This document shows positions 7,472 through 16,939 of a stretch of 64,000 nucleotides of DNA, in pieces; the stretch's first letter is position 1, and the number at the start of each line of letters is the position of its first letter. The notes beneath the pieces are model-generated. The model worked only from the letters and a program-made list of their open reading frames with translations. It was not told the DNA's origin and made no database searches. Both the position numbers and the translations under genes were made by a program. Source of the stretch: Imperialibacter sp963977595 (lineage in GTDB: Bacteria; Bacteroidota; Bacteroidia; Cytophagales; Cyclobacteriaceae); contig NZ_CP180355.1 in assembly GCF_048007035.1 (NCBI RefSeq), positions 6,696,001 to 6,760,000 on the forward strand, read 5' to 3'.

Positions 7472-10400
7472 CTAAAACAACGCCGTCACCTGCACCCCAC
7501 CAAAGTGAATCACCGATTTACTGGGCGACTTCCGCCCGTCGTAGTTGATCTGCAAGCGCAGCCCACTTTTCAGCCTTTGCTGCCACTGTAGCCGCCACGT
7601 ATAGTTGGTGCCCGGCCGCAGTGCCTCCAGCATCTCGTAGCCCAGCGGACTGGCTTCATCCCCTTTGAAGTTCATATTGATCACCTTCACAAAACCGGAA
7701 ATGGTCGACTGCAGCGACTTGTTCATCTGCCAGTCGATTTGGTATTCCGTCAGGTCACTTCCCTGCTCCTCCGACACTGGCAAAGCCCTTTTGTGAGAAT
7801 AGCGAACGCTACTGGTGATTCTCAGCCACTGCAACGGCATCCATTGCAATTGAGGCTTTACTTGCCGCTGCCTGATCTGGTAGTTCCGATTGCTGAAGAT
7901 GTCGCTCGACGACTCCGTTTCTCCCACCTCACTTTGCAAAAAAATGGCCCAGTCGGCCGACAGGTTGGTTCGGGTGTTTAGCTGCCACACCTTTTTGTTT
8001 CTCGCTTCCCAGCCGCCTGTCAACAACTGCCTCCCGGCAGTAGACTGGTACCCAACATCCAAGCCATACTTCGGATCGGCCCGGTTGAAGAACCACCGGC
8101 TCCTAAGGGCGTTCTTGTAAGCCAACTCGTCTTCTGAAGTACCCGGAGTGCTCCACACGTCAAAGCGTTGAGCCCAGTTGCTGTTCTGCGTTTTTCTGTC
8201 CACCAGCACCGCCGATACGTTGGAAAACCTGCCGAGAAACGACTTAAAGCCACCTGCAGACTTCCATTCTGCGGGCGCTGTCAGCTCCAGGCTGTAGTTG
8301 AGGATGGTTTGGTAGGCCGAGATGTAGTTGTCAGTGGGCACAAATATTTTCGCATAGGTGCGCTCATCAGGGTTGATGGCTTCGTAGAATTCGTTCAGGT
8401 CCTGCACGCCATCACCGTTGTCATCCCGCCAGGTGTGTGTGCCCTGTCCGGGGATTACTTCGATGTATACATACTCCCGGCGCAATTCCCGTCCATTGAG
8501 CAAAGCCAGAGAGAGATCCGAACGGATCGATCGCTCCCACCAGGCGCTCTGCCAGTTGATCCTGCCCTGCACGGTTTCTTCTTTCTCGTCGCTGGTATCA
8601 AGTATATCGTCCAGCTGCCTGTAGGTGAAAACACCCGACACCACGTGCCTGTCTTTCCATTGAGTGGTGAAAGAAGCATTGGAGGTGTAGCTGATATCGC
8701 TTCGCTGCAGCACGCCATCCACAGGTCTGTCGTCTATCCGCCGGTTAGCATCGAGCCGAAAAGAGGTGCCATTTTGAGCGGTGTCGGCCGACTGCAGAAA
8801 CACCATGTGCTGACTGTAGTTCATCGCTGACGTCACCACCGAATCGGCAGGTTGGTTGGTAATTGCATTCCTGTCGCTCTGAAAGGTGTAGCCAGGCATC
8901 AGCTTGCCCAGCTTATACGCAGCTGTTAGCTGTGCCCTTGTCCAGGTCGATTCATTGACACCCTGTGCACTCTTCAGGTCAAAAAAATCACCGCTAAACG
9001 TAGCTTTGCCCAACTGCTGACGAAGCAATGCCTTCTGCTGCCAGCCATCTATTGCCTGACCCTTGTTGCGGTACGAGGCCTGGTAGTTCCAGCGGTTAAC
9101 GCTGCTCTTTTGCATACCCAGCCTCCCCACCACTATATGATCCTCAATGGCGGCCGGCTCCTGAGCCGACTGAAAGATGGGAGTATAGCTCCAGTCTCTA
9201 TCATATTCTATGTAGCGGTACCTGTCAATGGGCCGGAAATACTGATGGTTCCATTCATACGACGCCTCCGACAGCCACTTATAGTCTTTCAAAAACCCTA
9301 CTTCCCTTCCCTCCGACCGTATCCCCGATTTTTGCGCCCAGCCCTGGTTGTCCTGCTGGTCGAGACTAGAGAAAAGGTTCTTGTCCTGATTGCTGGCCGA
9401 AAGCTCGATGTAAACCGTTTCATAGGGCGTTATTTTGGAGCTGACCCCTCCTACCATTAGCTGCCTGCTGTTGGGGGTTACCACAGGAATGCTAGGCGAG
9501 TAGTCGCCCTGAGGCACCCCATTCACTGGTGCTACCCATTCGTACACTTTACCATTCAAGCCCAGCGGCAACTGCACATAATCACCCGCCGACACCTGGC
9601 TGAAACTTACCTGGTACACTGCTGTTTCCGGGTTGCTGGAATATTGATAGATACTGTAGACACGTCCCTGCGCATCCAGCGTGTCCACCCTTGCATACAA
9701 TATCCTGTTGTCCGAATAGCCCACACTGTCGGCCCCGGATATGGCTGCCAGCGACAGGTCGTCACCAATGCCAGACAGGGCAAGCCGGTCGGCTTCGGTC
9801 AGGTCATAACTAAGTGGCCGGAACGGGTTGTCCTTTTCCCGATACACCTCGAAGTAGGCCGTTGTCTTTCCATTCGACTGCCTGTGCGATGCCGACAGTA
9901 TCGAGCGACTGAAGTTTTGCGCAGTGTATTCAAAGTCGACCCGTATCCTCGAAAATTTGGTAATCAGCACTTTGGGTGTGAAAGTGACCTCCGCCAGGTT
10001 ATAGTCAATCACATAGTCTTCGTTGAAACCTCTTTTCAGCAGCCTGCCATCCAAATAGATCTTCTCCGAATTGGCAATCACAATGATGAACCGCTCTCCA
10101 TCCGGGCCCCGAAGCCTGTAAGGACCGCTTAGCCCTTCCACGGCCTCCAGTAGCGTCGAAGAGAACTTGCCCTTGGCTATGGACGCTGTCACGCTCGTAG
10201 AAGCTTTCCAGCTCCCGAGGTCGTATTTGTAAGCCGCCCTGCCACCCTGCACATTCTTGTAGTATTTCAAAAAGTAAGTAGAGTCATTTCGCAGCACCAC
10301 ATCGCCAGCCATCAGCGAGAACTTATCGTTGTAAAGGTTCACCAGCACCTTGTCGAAGTCCTGGATCTGTTGGGTGTTGCCCTCCGGCTGAAAAGGCACC

Positions 10401-10981
10401 TGCTGATCGGTGATCACCGCATTGATGAACAGGTCGTCTGCCAGCTGGCCATCAAGCTGCAGATTGAGGCTTGATGTCACTCCAAGGTTATTGGTATTGC
10501 CCACAGTGATACCCCGGCTAATGCTCCCCGTTTTGTAAAGTGATTCGGTGGCAAATAGCTCCTCTTTCACAAGCGGCGCTTTGGTTTCCGCCTGACTGCT
10601 TTTCGTCACGTTCTCCCTCGGCCCTTCTGGTGAATAAAGCGACATATCGTACTTGTAAATAGGCTGATGAAGGGTAAAAGGAAACACCTGATAGCAAACT
10701 TCAACGGCCTCATCCAGAGGCCTTTCAAAGGTCAGTTCCCCGGTGGCCAGATCATAACTGTACGCAATGCCATCCGGCAGTTTAATGCTCTCTGGGTTGG
10801 CTGAAAGTGAGTCGAGCTGAAATTGAAGTCGGCCCTGGGCTATTGACCTGCATCTGGTACCACCCGTCTGCGCAAATGACAACAACGGGGAACAAATGAG
10901 AACCAAAGCCATAAGGTGAGGAACCCTGATCTTTCGCAGGAAGGCTGTGAAGATATAAGCAGCATTTTGGTGTGGCCCCAT
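7472..10981 (-). CDS. Large outer-membrane beta-barrel protein, conserved in Bacteroidota, function unknown
   Basis: The 1169-residue protein has an N-terminal hydrophobic export signal; residues 24-38 (MALVLICSPLLSFAQ) look like the core, so a later start at codon 24 is possible. The remainder is rich in alternating aromatic/polar strands typical of large beta-barrels, and it ends in VTALF with a C-terminal Phe as barrels do. A plug-like stretch near residues 150-260 (TSSLNLQLDGQLADDLFINA, then AGDVVLRND) recalls usher or SprA-like proteins, but I do not recognise a named family. Its ATG overlaps the stop of the upstream histidine kinase by one base (TAATG), implying translational coupling. 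No substrate can be assigned. Confidence 0.7.
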   Translation of the reverse strand: MGPHQNAAYIFTAFLRKIRVPHLMALVLICSPLLSFAQTGGTRCRSIAQGRLQFQLDSLSANPESIKLPDGIAYSYDLATGELTFERPLDEAVEVCYQVFPFTLHQPIYKYDMSLYSPEGPRENVTKSSQAETKAPLVKEELFATESLYKTGSISRGITVGNTNNLGVTSSLNLQLDGQLADDLFINAVITDQQVPFQPEGNTQQIQDFDKVLVNLYNDKFSLMAGDVVLRNDSTYFLKYYKNVQGGRAAYKYDLGSWKASTSVTASIAKGKFSSTLLEAVEGLSGPYRLRGPDGERFIIVIANSEKIYLDGRLLKRGFNEDYVIDYNLAEVTFTPKVLITKFSRIRVDFEYTAQNFSRSILSASHRQSNGKTTAYFEVYREKDNPFRPLSYDLTEADRLALSGIGDDLSLAAISGADSVGYSDNRILYARVDTLDAQGRVYSIYQYSSNPETAVYQVSFSQVSAGDYVQLPLGLNGKVYEWVAPVNGVPQGDYSPSIPVVTPNSRQLMVGGVSSKITPYETVYIELSASNQDKNLFSSLDQQDNQGWAQKSGIRSEGREVGFLKDYKWLSEASYEWNHQYFRPIDRYRYIEYDRDWSYTPIFQSAQEPAAIEDHIVVGRLGMQKSSVNRWNYQASYRNKGQAIDGWQQKALLRQQLGKATFSGDFFDLKSAQGVNESTWTRAQLTAAYKLGKLMPGYTFQSDRNAITNQPADSVVTSAMNYSQHMVFLQSADTAQNGTSFRLDANRRIDDRPVDGVLQRSDISYTSNASFTTQWKDRHVVSGVFTYRQLDDILDTSDEKEETVQGRINWQSAWWERSIRSDLSLALLNGRELRREYVYIEVIPGQGTHTWRDDNGDGVQDLNEFYEAINPDERTYAKIFVPTDNYISAYQTILNYSLELTAPAEWKSAGGFKSFLGRFSNVSAVLVDRKTQNSNWAQRFDVWSTPGTSEDELAYKNALRSRWFFNRADPKYGLDVGYQSTAGRQLLTGGWEARNKKVWQLNTRTNLSADWAIFLQSEVGETESSSDIFSNRNYQIRQRQVKPQLQWMPLQWLRITSSVRYSHKRALPVSEEQGSDLTEYQIDWQMNKSLQSTISGFVKVINMNFKGDEASPLGYEMLEALRPGTNYTWRLQWQQRLKSGLRLQINYDGRKSPSKSVIHFGGVQVTALF

Positions 10982-13900
10982 TAACCTAAAGGTAGTGAAA
11001 CATAAAAAGTAGTTCCATACCCGTGTACCGTTTCAAACCATATGCTTCCACCGGCTTGCTCCACACCTCTTCTGGCCAGTGCCAGCCCGATGCCCGACCC
11101 TTCCTGTTTGGTGCTGAACGAAGGCACAAAAACCTTGTCCTGAATGTCTTCTGCTATGCCAATGCCGTTGTCCTTGAACGAAATCTCAGCCTCTTTCTCC
11201 TTCACTCTTATGCCAATTTCCAGGCGGGGGCCTGGTCTCCCTTCCATTGCCTGGCAGGCATTAATAATCAGGTTGGTGAAAATGCCAGAAAGCATCTTTT
11301 CATCAGCAACAACAAACACCGGCTCTATCGGCGATTCGTATACAAAATCCACCCCTGGTTTACTATGCAGCTGCACCAACTGGCCAAGCAAGCCGGAAAT
11401 ATCAAACCTGCTCGGGTCCGGAGCAGGGAGCTTCGCAAAAGTACTGAATGAGGTAACAATATCGCTCAGGTTATCAATTTGCCGCAGTAAGTTATCAATC
11501 GACTTCTTCAGCCCCTCATCTTTGTCATCTGCAAGCCTGCGCATGTGCTGAAGCGTAAGCTTCATGGGCGTCAGCGGATTCTTGATCTCGTGCGCCACTT
11601 GCTGGGCAATCTCTTTCCATGCCGACTCTTTCTCGCTCCTCACCAATGCCGCCCGGCTGGTTTCCAGCTTCACCAGCATGGAGTTGTATTCAGCCACCAG
11701 CAATCCAATTTCGTCAGAAGTATTCCAGTGAATAGGCTCATTTGTTTCGTTGAAGGTCGTTTTCCGCAGCCTGGAAGTGATAATTCGCAATGGATTGGTG
11801 AGCACCCTCGATGCCATGAACGACACCACCAGTGAGAAAATAAAGATGAAGGTGAAAATATTGATGATGTTGGTGAACACCTCAATCTGTTGGTTCTGTT
11901 GTTGCGCCCTCGATTCAAAAAACGGCATACTCATAATACCCAACAAGCTGGCGTCATTGAATGACTTGATCGCCAGGTAGGTCGACTTATAGTTAAGACT
12001 GCCCAGGCTTTCCGAAAGAATAATCCTTTCCCCGTCATCCTCCCTGATCCGTCTCAATGCCTCTGGATTAATGTACTCAGAAAGCAGCTTGTCATCATAG
12101 ATTGTTTGCTGGCTGGAAGCCATCAGCTTTCCATTCACGCTAAACAGGTTGATATCAGCCTGCGAAAACCTGGCAATATCAGTCAGCTCGTTGGACAGCA
12201 CCTCTTTATTGATCACGTTGGAAATGTAGTTGTCCATCAACGACACCAGGTAGCCGTTCACACTTTCGGCCTTCTTCATATACTGCTTGTCAATATCCTC
12301 CTTGTACGAATTATTGATAGCGCTGAGCGTCGCCACAGTAACCACTACCAGCGGAAGAAAGAAGGCGATGCTCAGGTAAATCTGGATCTTCGAAGCCAGA
12401 GTAAGCCCGGTGTTGGCAAACCTCACCTCAAGCGCATTAAAAACGACTGTAAGAGCTATGCCGCCAATAAGTACCAGAAATAGGAACGAGAAATTGGAAA
12501 CCATCCAGCTCACCTCGTACATCGGAGAGGTAATAATGATTCTTTTCCCTCTTGATCCCTTTATCCCCAAATGATGGAACCCATTGATCTCCAGGCCGGT
12601 GGTATACAAGGTTTCCCTGTCAAAAATACCTTGAGGCAGATTGGTGATATAGTTGAACGTCCCAGACTTGTACCGCAGGTTTGTGCCCTCATAAATACCG
12701 TAGCTGTAGTTTTCATCGGCCGGTTCATTCATAAACCGCTCGTCTACCAGCAGGCGTGGGTATACTGTGCTGGGAAGGTACTTCTTCAGGCGAAGCTGCA
12801 AAACGATATACCCGATCGTTTTATCATACCTTTCCAATCCTATAAAACACACGTAGCGCTTGGTAGATCCTGGCGAAAAGTTGCTCTCGAAAAAGATATT
12901 CTGATAATCGGTTTTATAAATCGGCTTGTCATAGGTCTCCTTTATCGCTGAGAAAGTAACACCGGGCTCGTTGGGAAAGGGATCGCCTTTCGAGTTATAC
13001 ATCGACACCTGCACATCATACTTATCGAAGTAGCTGTTCATGTAAAGCCTCTTAATGCGCTGCTTAATCATGTCCTTGGCCAGCACAGGGCTCATCATGC
13101 GGGTCAAAATGAAGATGTCGCTCTTGATGGATTTCATAATGCCATCTAGCTGAAACTCGCCCTGAATATCATTTTCTATCAGCAGGCTATTGGCAAATTT
13201 TTGTTTTTGCACGTTCCTCTCAAACTCACTGTATTTATAAATAGAATAGCTTCCCAGAATGGACGAAAAAGCCGCCGCCAGAAAGAAATAAAGGAAGGCC
13301 TGAAACTGGATCGGTCTAATAAACTCAGGGAGGCTGAACCAAAAAATAATGGAGAAGTAAGCAGCATGCAGCACAGGTACAATGGCCAAATCATCATCGA
13401 TGACAAGGGCCGCAAGGAACAAAATGGCAGCCATTGCCAGATGAACCAGCCAGGCGACCCCTGGCGACGTACTTCTGAAATGCTTAAGCAGTATGTAGGA
13501 AGCATGAGCAATGAGAAAATAGCTGAAGCAAAACAGAAAGTATACTACCAGCGTGCCCATCCGAAACATATCGAGGTGAATGCTACGGTTTACATCGAGG
13601 TGTATTTGAGAGTTCTTAAATATCTCTTGCAAAAGCAGGTAGGTATAACCCATAAACCCATAGCCCAGCAGTATGACCACAATGGTGATCAACCATTTTA
13701 CCTTTTGCGAGGCACCAGAGAAGTAAGCGTAGGCGTCGCTGCGAAAAACGGCATTGGAAGTAAAGTAGACAAAGTAAGCGAGCAAAAAGGCTGTGATAAT
13801 CAAGTCACCCAATGACTTGTGGAGCGAAGAAATCACAAGGTACCGTGAATTGAACAGGTCAAACTGGTAAACCGACGATGGGAAGTTGGTAGCCAGTAGT

Positions 13901-14640
13901 AGCCAGCGGATAAACACTACTCCTGCAAGCAATAAAGCTATGCCTGCATAAGGCCTGCCGTTTTCTGCCAGGTTGGAAGCAGATCGCTGGAAGAAGAAAA
14001 AACCCAGCACAAACGCCACAGAAAGCAAGCTAAAGATAAGGAAGCGGTCAAAACGGGACGAAACAGCTGGCGGCGACTGAATGGTGAAATAGCATACTAC
14101 CTGATCATGATAGCTAAAGGCAAAGCTTCCTTCCACCTCCTTGTCATATACGAAAACCCTCAGCTCATCAAAAATACTCTTATCGTACCCTCCTCTGATC
14201 AGTTCATTCTCAATCGGAAAGTTACGATAGATGGGCAGCACGCCCACATACTCCTTCCGAACCCCTGCTCTTTCGGTATATTCCTTCAGAGCAATGAATT
14301 TATTGCCCTCCCATTCCAAATATTGAATTTGGTAGTCACCCTCAATCACTCTGTAGTCGGGCACAAAAGCATTGGAGCTCAGCCCGGTGAGCGATCGATT
14401 CGTGTAAATCTGTATGGGGTAATTGGATTGCAGCGTTCCTGGCACCTTCCCACTGCTTTTCGCATTGGCCAGGTCGCTCTCAATGAGTTGCAACTGGCTA
14501 ACCAGCCGTTCACTGATTTGCTCGTAAGCTTCCTGACCTCTCTTCGAGCTCTTACCAACAAAATACCAATAGAAGAACGCAGAAGCCCCGAACAGGGCTG
14601 CAATGAAAAGATATTTATAGCTTACTACATGGGAGGCCAA
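10981..14640 (-). CDS. Multi-TM sensor histidine kinase (NtrY-like) at the end of the oxidase run
   Basis: The 1219-residue protein has an N-terminal TM segment, an extracytoplasmic loop, a block of about seven TM helices (around 195-470), a second large sensor region, a further TM pair, a HAMP-like region, then HisKA and HATPase domains. The phospho-accepting His is in AHEIKNPLTP (about H1017). The N-box NACQAM (about 1127), G1 DNGIGI (about 1157) and G2 GSGIGLALAR are intact, so it should be an active kinase. No response regulator is found nearby. It starts 20 bases after the DUF983 gene. The only start available at the 5' end is TTG at 14640; no ATG occurs in frame for a long way, so the exact start is uncertain. 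Confidence 0.85.
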   Translation of the reverse strand: MASHVVSYKYLFIAALFGASAFFYWYFVGKSSKRGQEAYEQISERLVSQLQLIESDLANAKSSGKVPGTLQSNYPIQIYTNRSLTGLSSNAFVPDYRVIEGDYQIQYLEWEGNKFIALKEYTERAGVRKEYVGVLPIYRNFPIENELIRGGYDKSIFDELRVFVYDKEVEGSFAFSYHDQVVCYFTIQSPPAVSSRFDRFLIFSLLSVAFVLGFFFFQRSASNLAENGRPYAGIALLLAGVVFIRWLLLATNFPSSVYQFDLFNSRYLVISSLHKSLGDLIITAFLLAYFVYFTSNAVFRSDAYAYFSGASQKVKWLITIVVILLGYGFMGYTYLLLQEIFKNSQIHLDVNRSIHLDMFRMGTLVVYFLFCFSYFLIAHASYILLKHFRSTSPGVAWLVHLAMAAILFLAALVIDDDLAIVPVLHAAYFSIIFWFSLPEFIRPIQFQAFLYFFLAAAFSSILGSYSIYKYSEFERNVQKQKFANSLLIENDIQGEFQLDGIMKSIKSDIFILTRMMSPVLAKDMIKQRIKRLYMNSYFDKYDVQVSMYNSKGDPFPNEPGVTFSAIKETYDKPIYKTDYQNIFFESNFSPGSTKRYVCFIGLERYDKTIGYIVLQLRLKKYLPSTVYPRLLVDERFMNEPADENYSYGIYEGTNLRYKSGTFNYITNLPQGIFDRETLYTTGLEINGFHHLGIKGSRGKRIIITSPMYEVSWMVSNFSFLFLVLIGGIALTVVFNALEVRFANTGLTLASKIQIYLSIAFFLPLVVVTVATLSAINNSYKEDIDKQYMKKAESVNGYLVSLMDNYISNVINKEVLSNELTDIARFSQADINLFSVNGKLMASSQQTIYDDKLLSEYINPEALRRIREDDGERIILSESLGSLNYKSTYLAIKSFNDASLLGIMSMPFFESRAQQQNQQIEVFTNIINIFTFIFIFSLVVSFMASRVLTNPLRIITSRLRKTTFNETNEPIHWNTSDEIGLLVAEYNSMLVKLETSRAALVRSEKESAWKEIAQQVAHEIKNPLTPMKLTLQHMRRLADDKDEGLKKSIDNLLRQIDNLSDIVTSFSTFAKLPAPDPSRFDISGLLGQLVQLHSKPGVDFVYESPIEPVFVVADEKMLSGIFTNLIINACQAMEGRPGPRLEIGIRVKEKEAEISFKDNGIGIAEDIQDKVFVPSFSTKQEGSGIGLALARRGVEQAGGSIWFETVHGYGTTFYVSLPLG

Positions 14641-14660
14641 ATGGAACAGTTTTATCTTAC

Positions 14661-15059
14661 CTATTTGTCTTTGTTCGACACACCGAAAGATGCATCATAT
14701 TTTATGCCACCAAATGCATGAAGATAAAGAATTCTGGAATATCTGAACATAGTTGTCGACAAAAGCAACACAACGGTGATGATTGCCGCCATGTAAACCC
14801 ACATGTCGGGGTTGTCAAATATAAAATAGATTGAAAACCCTACTATGATGGTCAGCGCCACGGAAATGGCATAACTCACATACATGGCACCATTGTAAAA
14901 CATAGGCTCCGGCTCAAAGCGAAGGCCACAAACCTCGCACTTTACCGGCATTTTATCGAAGTTTTTTAACCTGAAGTTCGGCTCAACAAACATGCTGCCA
15001 GACCGGCAACGGGGACACTTACCATGAACGATTGCCTGAAGGGCGGAGGTTTTTGACAT
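14661..15059 (-). CDS. DUF983 family membrane protein
   Basis: The 132-residue protein carries two cysteine pairs of zinc-ribbon form, CPRC near the N-terminus and CEVC about 30 residues later, followed by two TM helices (YVSYAISVALTIIVGFSIYF region and the next hydrophobic block). This is the DUF983 architecture, often found beside cytochrome oxidase genes in Bacteroidota and Alphaproteobacteria; its biochemical role is not known. I chose the ATG at 15059 because AGGAAAA lies just upstream; a TTG at 15092 would only add 11 residues. The gene overlaps the preceding small CxxC gene by 41 bases. Confidence 0.8.
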   Translation of the reverse strand: MSKTSALQAIVHGKCPRCRSGSMFVEPNFRLKNFDKMPVKCEVCGLRFEPEPMFYNGAMYVSYAISVALTIIVGFSIYFIFDNPDMWVYMAAIITVVLLLSTTMFRYSRILYLHAFGGIKYDASFGVSNKDK

Positions 15060-15288
15060 TTTTCCTGCTGTTTCTGTACCAAAAAAAGGCAATCACTGCT
15101 AACAACAAATAAGGGGTGAAAAACAAGTAGAGTATGCCAAAGTTAAGGCCCGCTGCAAAATTGGCTGTTTCTCCATTGCTCATGTTTGACTCCAGCGTCG
15201 ACCGGCACATGGCGCATTGAGCCCAGCTATCCACATTGGTCAAAAGCAGCACCACAGCAACAAAAAGGGTTTTGATAAATACTTTCAT
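15019..15288 (-). CDS. Small exported CxxC membrane protein
   Basis: The 89-residue protein has a cleavable-looking signal peptide (residues 1-23, ending SWAQ) followed at once by CAMC, a short polar loop, and one TM helix (about 48-70) with a basic C-terminus. The CxxC pair would therefore face the periplasm. A small protein of this kind is common in Bacteroidota oxidase clusters, but I know of no tested function; a redox or copper-handling role in oxidase assembly is inference from position. Its 3' end overlaps the DUF983 gene by 41 bases. Confidence 0.7.
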   Translation of the reverse strand: MKVFIKTLFVAVVLLLTNVDSWAQCAMCRSTLESNMSNGETANFAAGLNFGILYLFFTPYLLLAVIAFFWYRNSRKNVKNLRPSGNRSW

Positions 15289-15324
15289 ATGCTAACTAAC
15301 AGTCGTTGACTTCCCTGAGTTCTT

Positions 15325-15903
15325 TTATGTGTAAAAAGGCCTTATCATAAAATAGACAATCACACCGGTAACTGACACATAAAGCCAGATCGGGTATCCA
15401 AACTTCACAGCCTTTTTGTGTTTTTCAATCTGTCCGGTGAGTGCAAAATACAATGCCATAAGCACAAAAGGAACCACAACAATAGAAAGCCCTATGTGCG
15501 ACAGCAAGGTAATCAGGTAAATCGTTCTGCCATTGCCCGTTGCTACCATTTCTGCTTCCGAAAGTAGCCCATCCGCATTGGCGTCTCCGTACTTCACCGA
15601 CGGCACAGAAGCATGGTAAATAATGTACGAAACAAGAAAAATGGCACCCAATGCAAATGCACCCAGCATCACTGCCCGGTGATGATCAACGTTTTTATTC
15701 TTGATGAAATACAGACCTAGCAACAACAAGGCCGCCGTTGCGCTGTTAATCACGGCATTCAAATGAGGCAAAAACTTTACCCAATCGCCAGCATTTAACC
15801 TTGCTGGCATGAATATCAATACAGCCACTGCCACCGGAATGATCACTGAAACAACGCTTATCCAGCGCAAATAATTAGGCTTAGTATTTGAAACAGCACT
15901 CAT
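15325..15903 (-). CDS. DUF420 membrane protein with inserted EF-hand-like loop
   Basis: The 192-residue protein has five predicted TM helices and conserved histidines (PHLNAV, VDHHRAV, YHAS, LLSHIGLS), the pattern of the DUF420/CtaM-type family linked to cytochrome oxidase maturation. Between helices three and four, residues 107-118 read DANADGLLSEAE, a complete 12-residue EF-hand loop (D1, N3, D5, G6, L8, S9, E12) where the family usually has a short Gly-rich turn. By topology the loop should be periplasmic. The start overlaps the stop of the SCO-like gene as ATGA, suggesting coupling. Calcium binding is inference from the loop alone. Confidence 0.8.
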   Translation of the reverse strand: MSAVSNTKPNYLRWISVVSVIIPVAVAVLIFMPARLNAGDWVKFLPHLNAVINSATAALLLLGLYFIKNKNVDHHRAVMLGAFALGAIFLVSYIIYHASVPSVKYGDANADGLLSEAEMVATGNGRTIYLITLLSHIGLSIVVVPFVLMALYFALTGQIEKHKKAVKFGYPIWLYVSVTGVIVYFMIRPFYT

Positions 15904-16508
15904 TTTTCCTGCATTAAAACATCCAACTCAACTAACAATCTATCCATCTCACCCTTTTCAGCGCTGGCGTAAAAACCCCTGACCCGGCCGACCTTATCTA
16001 CCAACACCATTCTGCTCTTCGAACCCTCGATTTCTAGGGTAAATTGAGAAAGCAGTAGTTGACAATTCATCAGCTGTTCTAAGCCATCAGCACAAGCTGA
16101 AGTCACAACCCAATACCTGTTCCCATCTTGTGAAGCAGCGAGCTTATCCCACTTATCCACCTGCTCGTCATTGCTCACGGTGATTAACCGATAATCCAGT
16201 GGTTTGGTTTCTTCCACCAGCCTTCTCATTTCATTCATTTCACCTGCTATATCCGTTTTAGAACGGTCAGGAAAATGAAAGAGATAGGTTTGCTGGTCGC
16301 CCAGTACCACTACATCGGTGCTGTCGCAGGTAAGCTTGCTAACAGTGTAGTCAACCGGTACTGTTCCGCAGTCTGTAGAGGTATATGACGTCTCCGGGTA
16401 CACGGGAAGCGCATACATATTTTCACCGAAAGCTTGGAGAAAGAGATAAATAGACACCGGCAGTCCAAGTGTTACAATTAGAATAATTCCCTTTAGCAGT
16501 TTGCTCAT
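15900..16508 (-). CDS. SCO1/SenC-like thioredoxin-fold protein lacking the CxxxC copper motif
   Basis: The 202-residue protein has an N-terminal TM/anchor (residues 5-24) and a periplasmic domain. The C-terminal part, MVLVDKVGRVRGFYAS followed by a helix, resembles the end of SCO proteins, which deliver copper to the CuA site of oxidase subunit II. The copper-binding CxxxC and the distal His of true SCO proteins cannot be found; the four cysteines (TDCGT, LTCDS, SACAD, MNCQL) are scattered. It may be a diverged, non-metal-binding SCO relative or another thioredoxin-fold protein. It is the first gene after the hairpin at 16532-16560 and is coupled to the DUF420 gene. Confidence 0.65.
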   Translation of the reverse strand: MSKLLKGIILIVTLGLPVSIYLFLQAFGENMYALPVYPETSYTSTDCGTVPVDYTVSKLTCDSTDVVVLGDQQTYLFHFPDRSKTDIAGEMNEMRRLVEETKPLDYRLITVSNDEQVDKWDKLAASQDGNRYWVVTSACADGLEQLMNCQLLLSQFTLEIEGSKSRMVLVDKVGRVRGFYASAEKGEMDRLLVELDVLMQEK

Positions 16509-16531
16509 AAATGGTGTGTGGGTACAAACAA

Positions 16532-16566
16532 AACATGCCGGTAAGTACTACCGGCATGTTAATATC
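16532..16566 (-). terminator. Strong hairpin after the oxidase subunit IV gene
   Basis: AACATGCCGGTA (16549-16560 read on the minus strand) pairs perfectly with TACCGGCATGTT (16532-16543) around a five-base loop. On the minus strand it is followed by TTTGTTTG, a weak T-tract. It sits in the 74-base gap between the subunit IV gene and the SCO-like gene, the only sizeable break in the run, so it probably ends or attenuates the act/cta transcript. Confidence 0.65.
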
Positions 16567-16582
16567 TTCTACGTCGCTAAAT

Positions 16583-16912
16583 TTATCGGACCAGCAACAC
16601 CTGGCCGCCCTGATATATCAACGCTATGATAAGCCAGACCAGAAACACCAATGGAATAAGAATAGACCAGATAAGGGTCTTTACTTCGTGGCCAAGGTGC
16701 ATAAATTCGCTTACAATATAAAAGGCTTTTACAATCGTCAAAGCTATGAAGACAGCAGTCCTCAAAATCCCTGCATCAACCGTAAAGGCAATGGCAAACT
16801 CAATCATTGTAATGACAAACAAGATCAGTGTTACCTTCAAGAACAGTCTGATTTTCGCCTTATCGACTGGCTGAACTACAACTGTTGATTCTTCGTGATG
16901 TTCTGCTGACAT
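16583..16912 (-). CDS. Cytochrome c oxidase subunit IV (small prokaryotic type)
   Basis: A 109-residue protein with a polar N-terminus and three TM helices (about 28-48, 53-73 and 83-104), the size and topology of the prokaryotic COX4/CyoD family. It follows two subunit III genes in the oxidase operon, which supports the assignment. The conserved segment FMHLGHEVKTLIW between helices two and three is typical of this family in Bacteroidota. The strong hairpin downstream suggests it ends the main transcript. Confidence 0.8.
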   Translation of the reverse strand: MSAEHHEESTVVVQPVDKAKIRLFLKVTLILFVITMIEFAIAFTVDAGILRTAVFIALTIVKAFYIVSEFMHLGHEVKTLIWSILIPLVFLVWLIIALIYQGGQVLLVR

Positions 16913-16939
16913 TTTACTAATTGTTTATAGAACGGAAAA

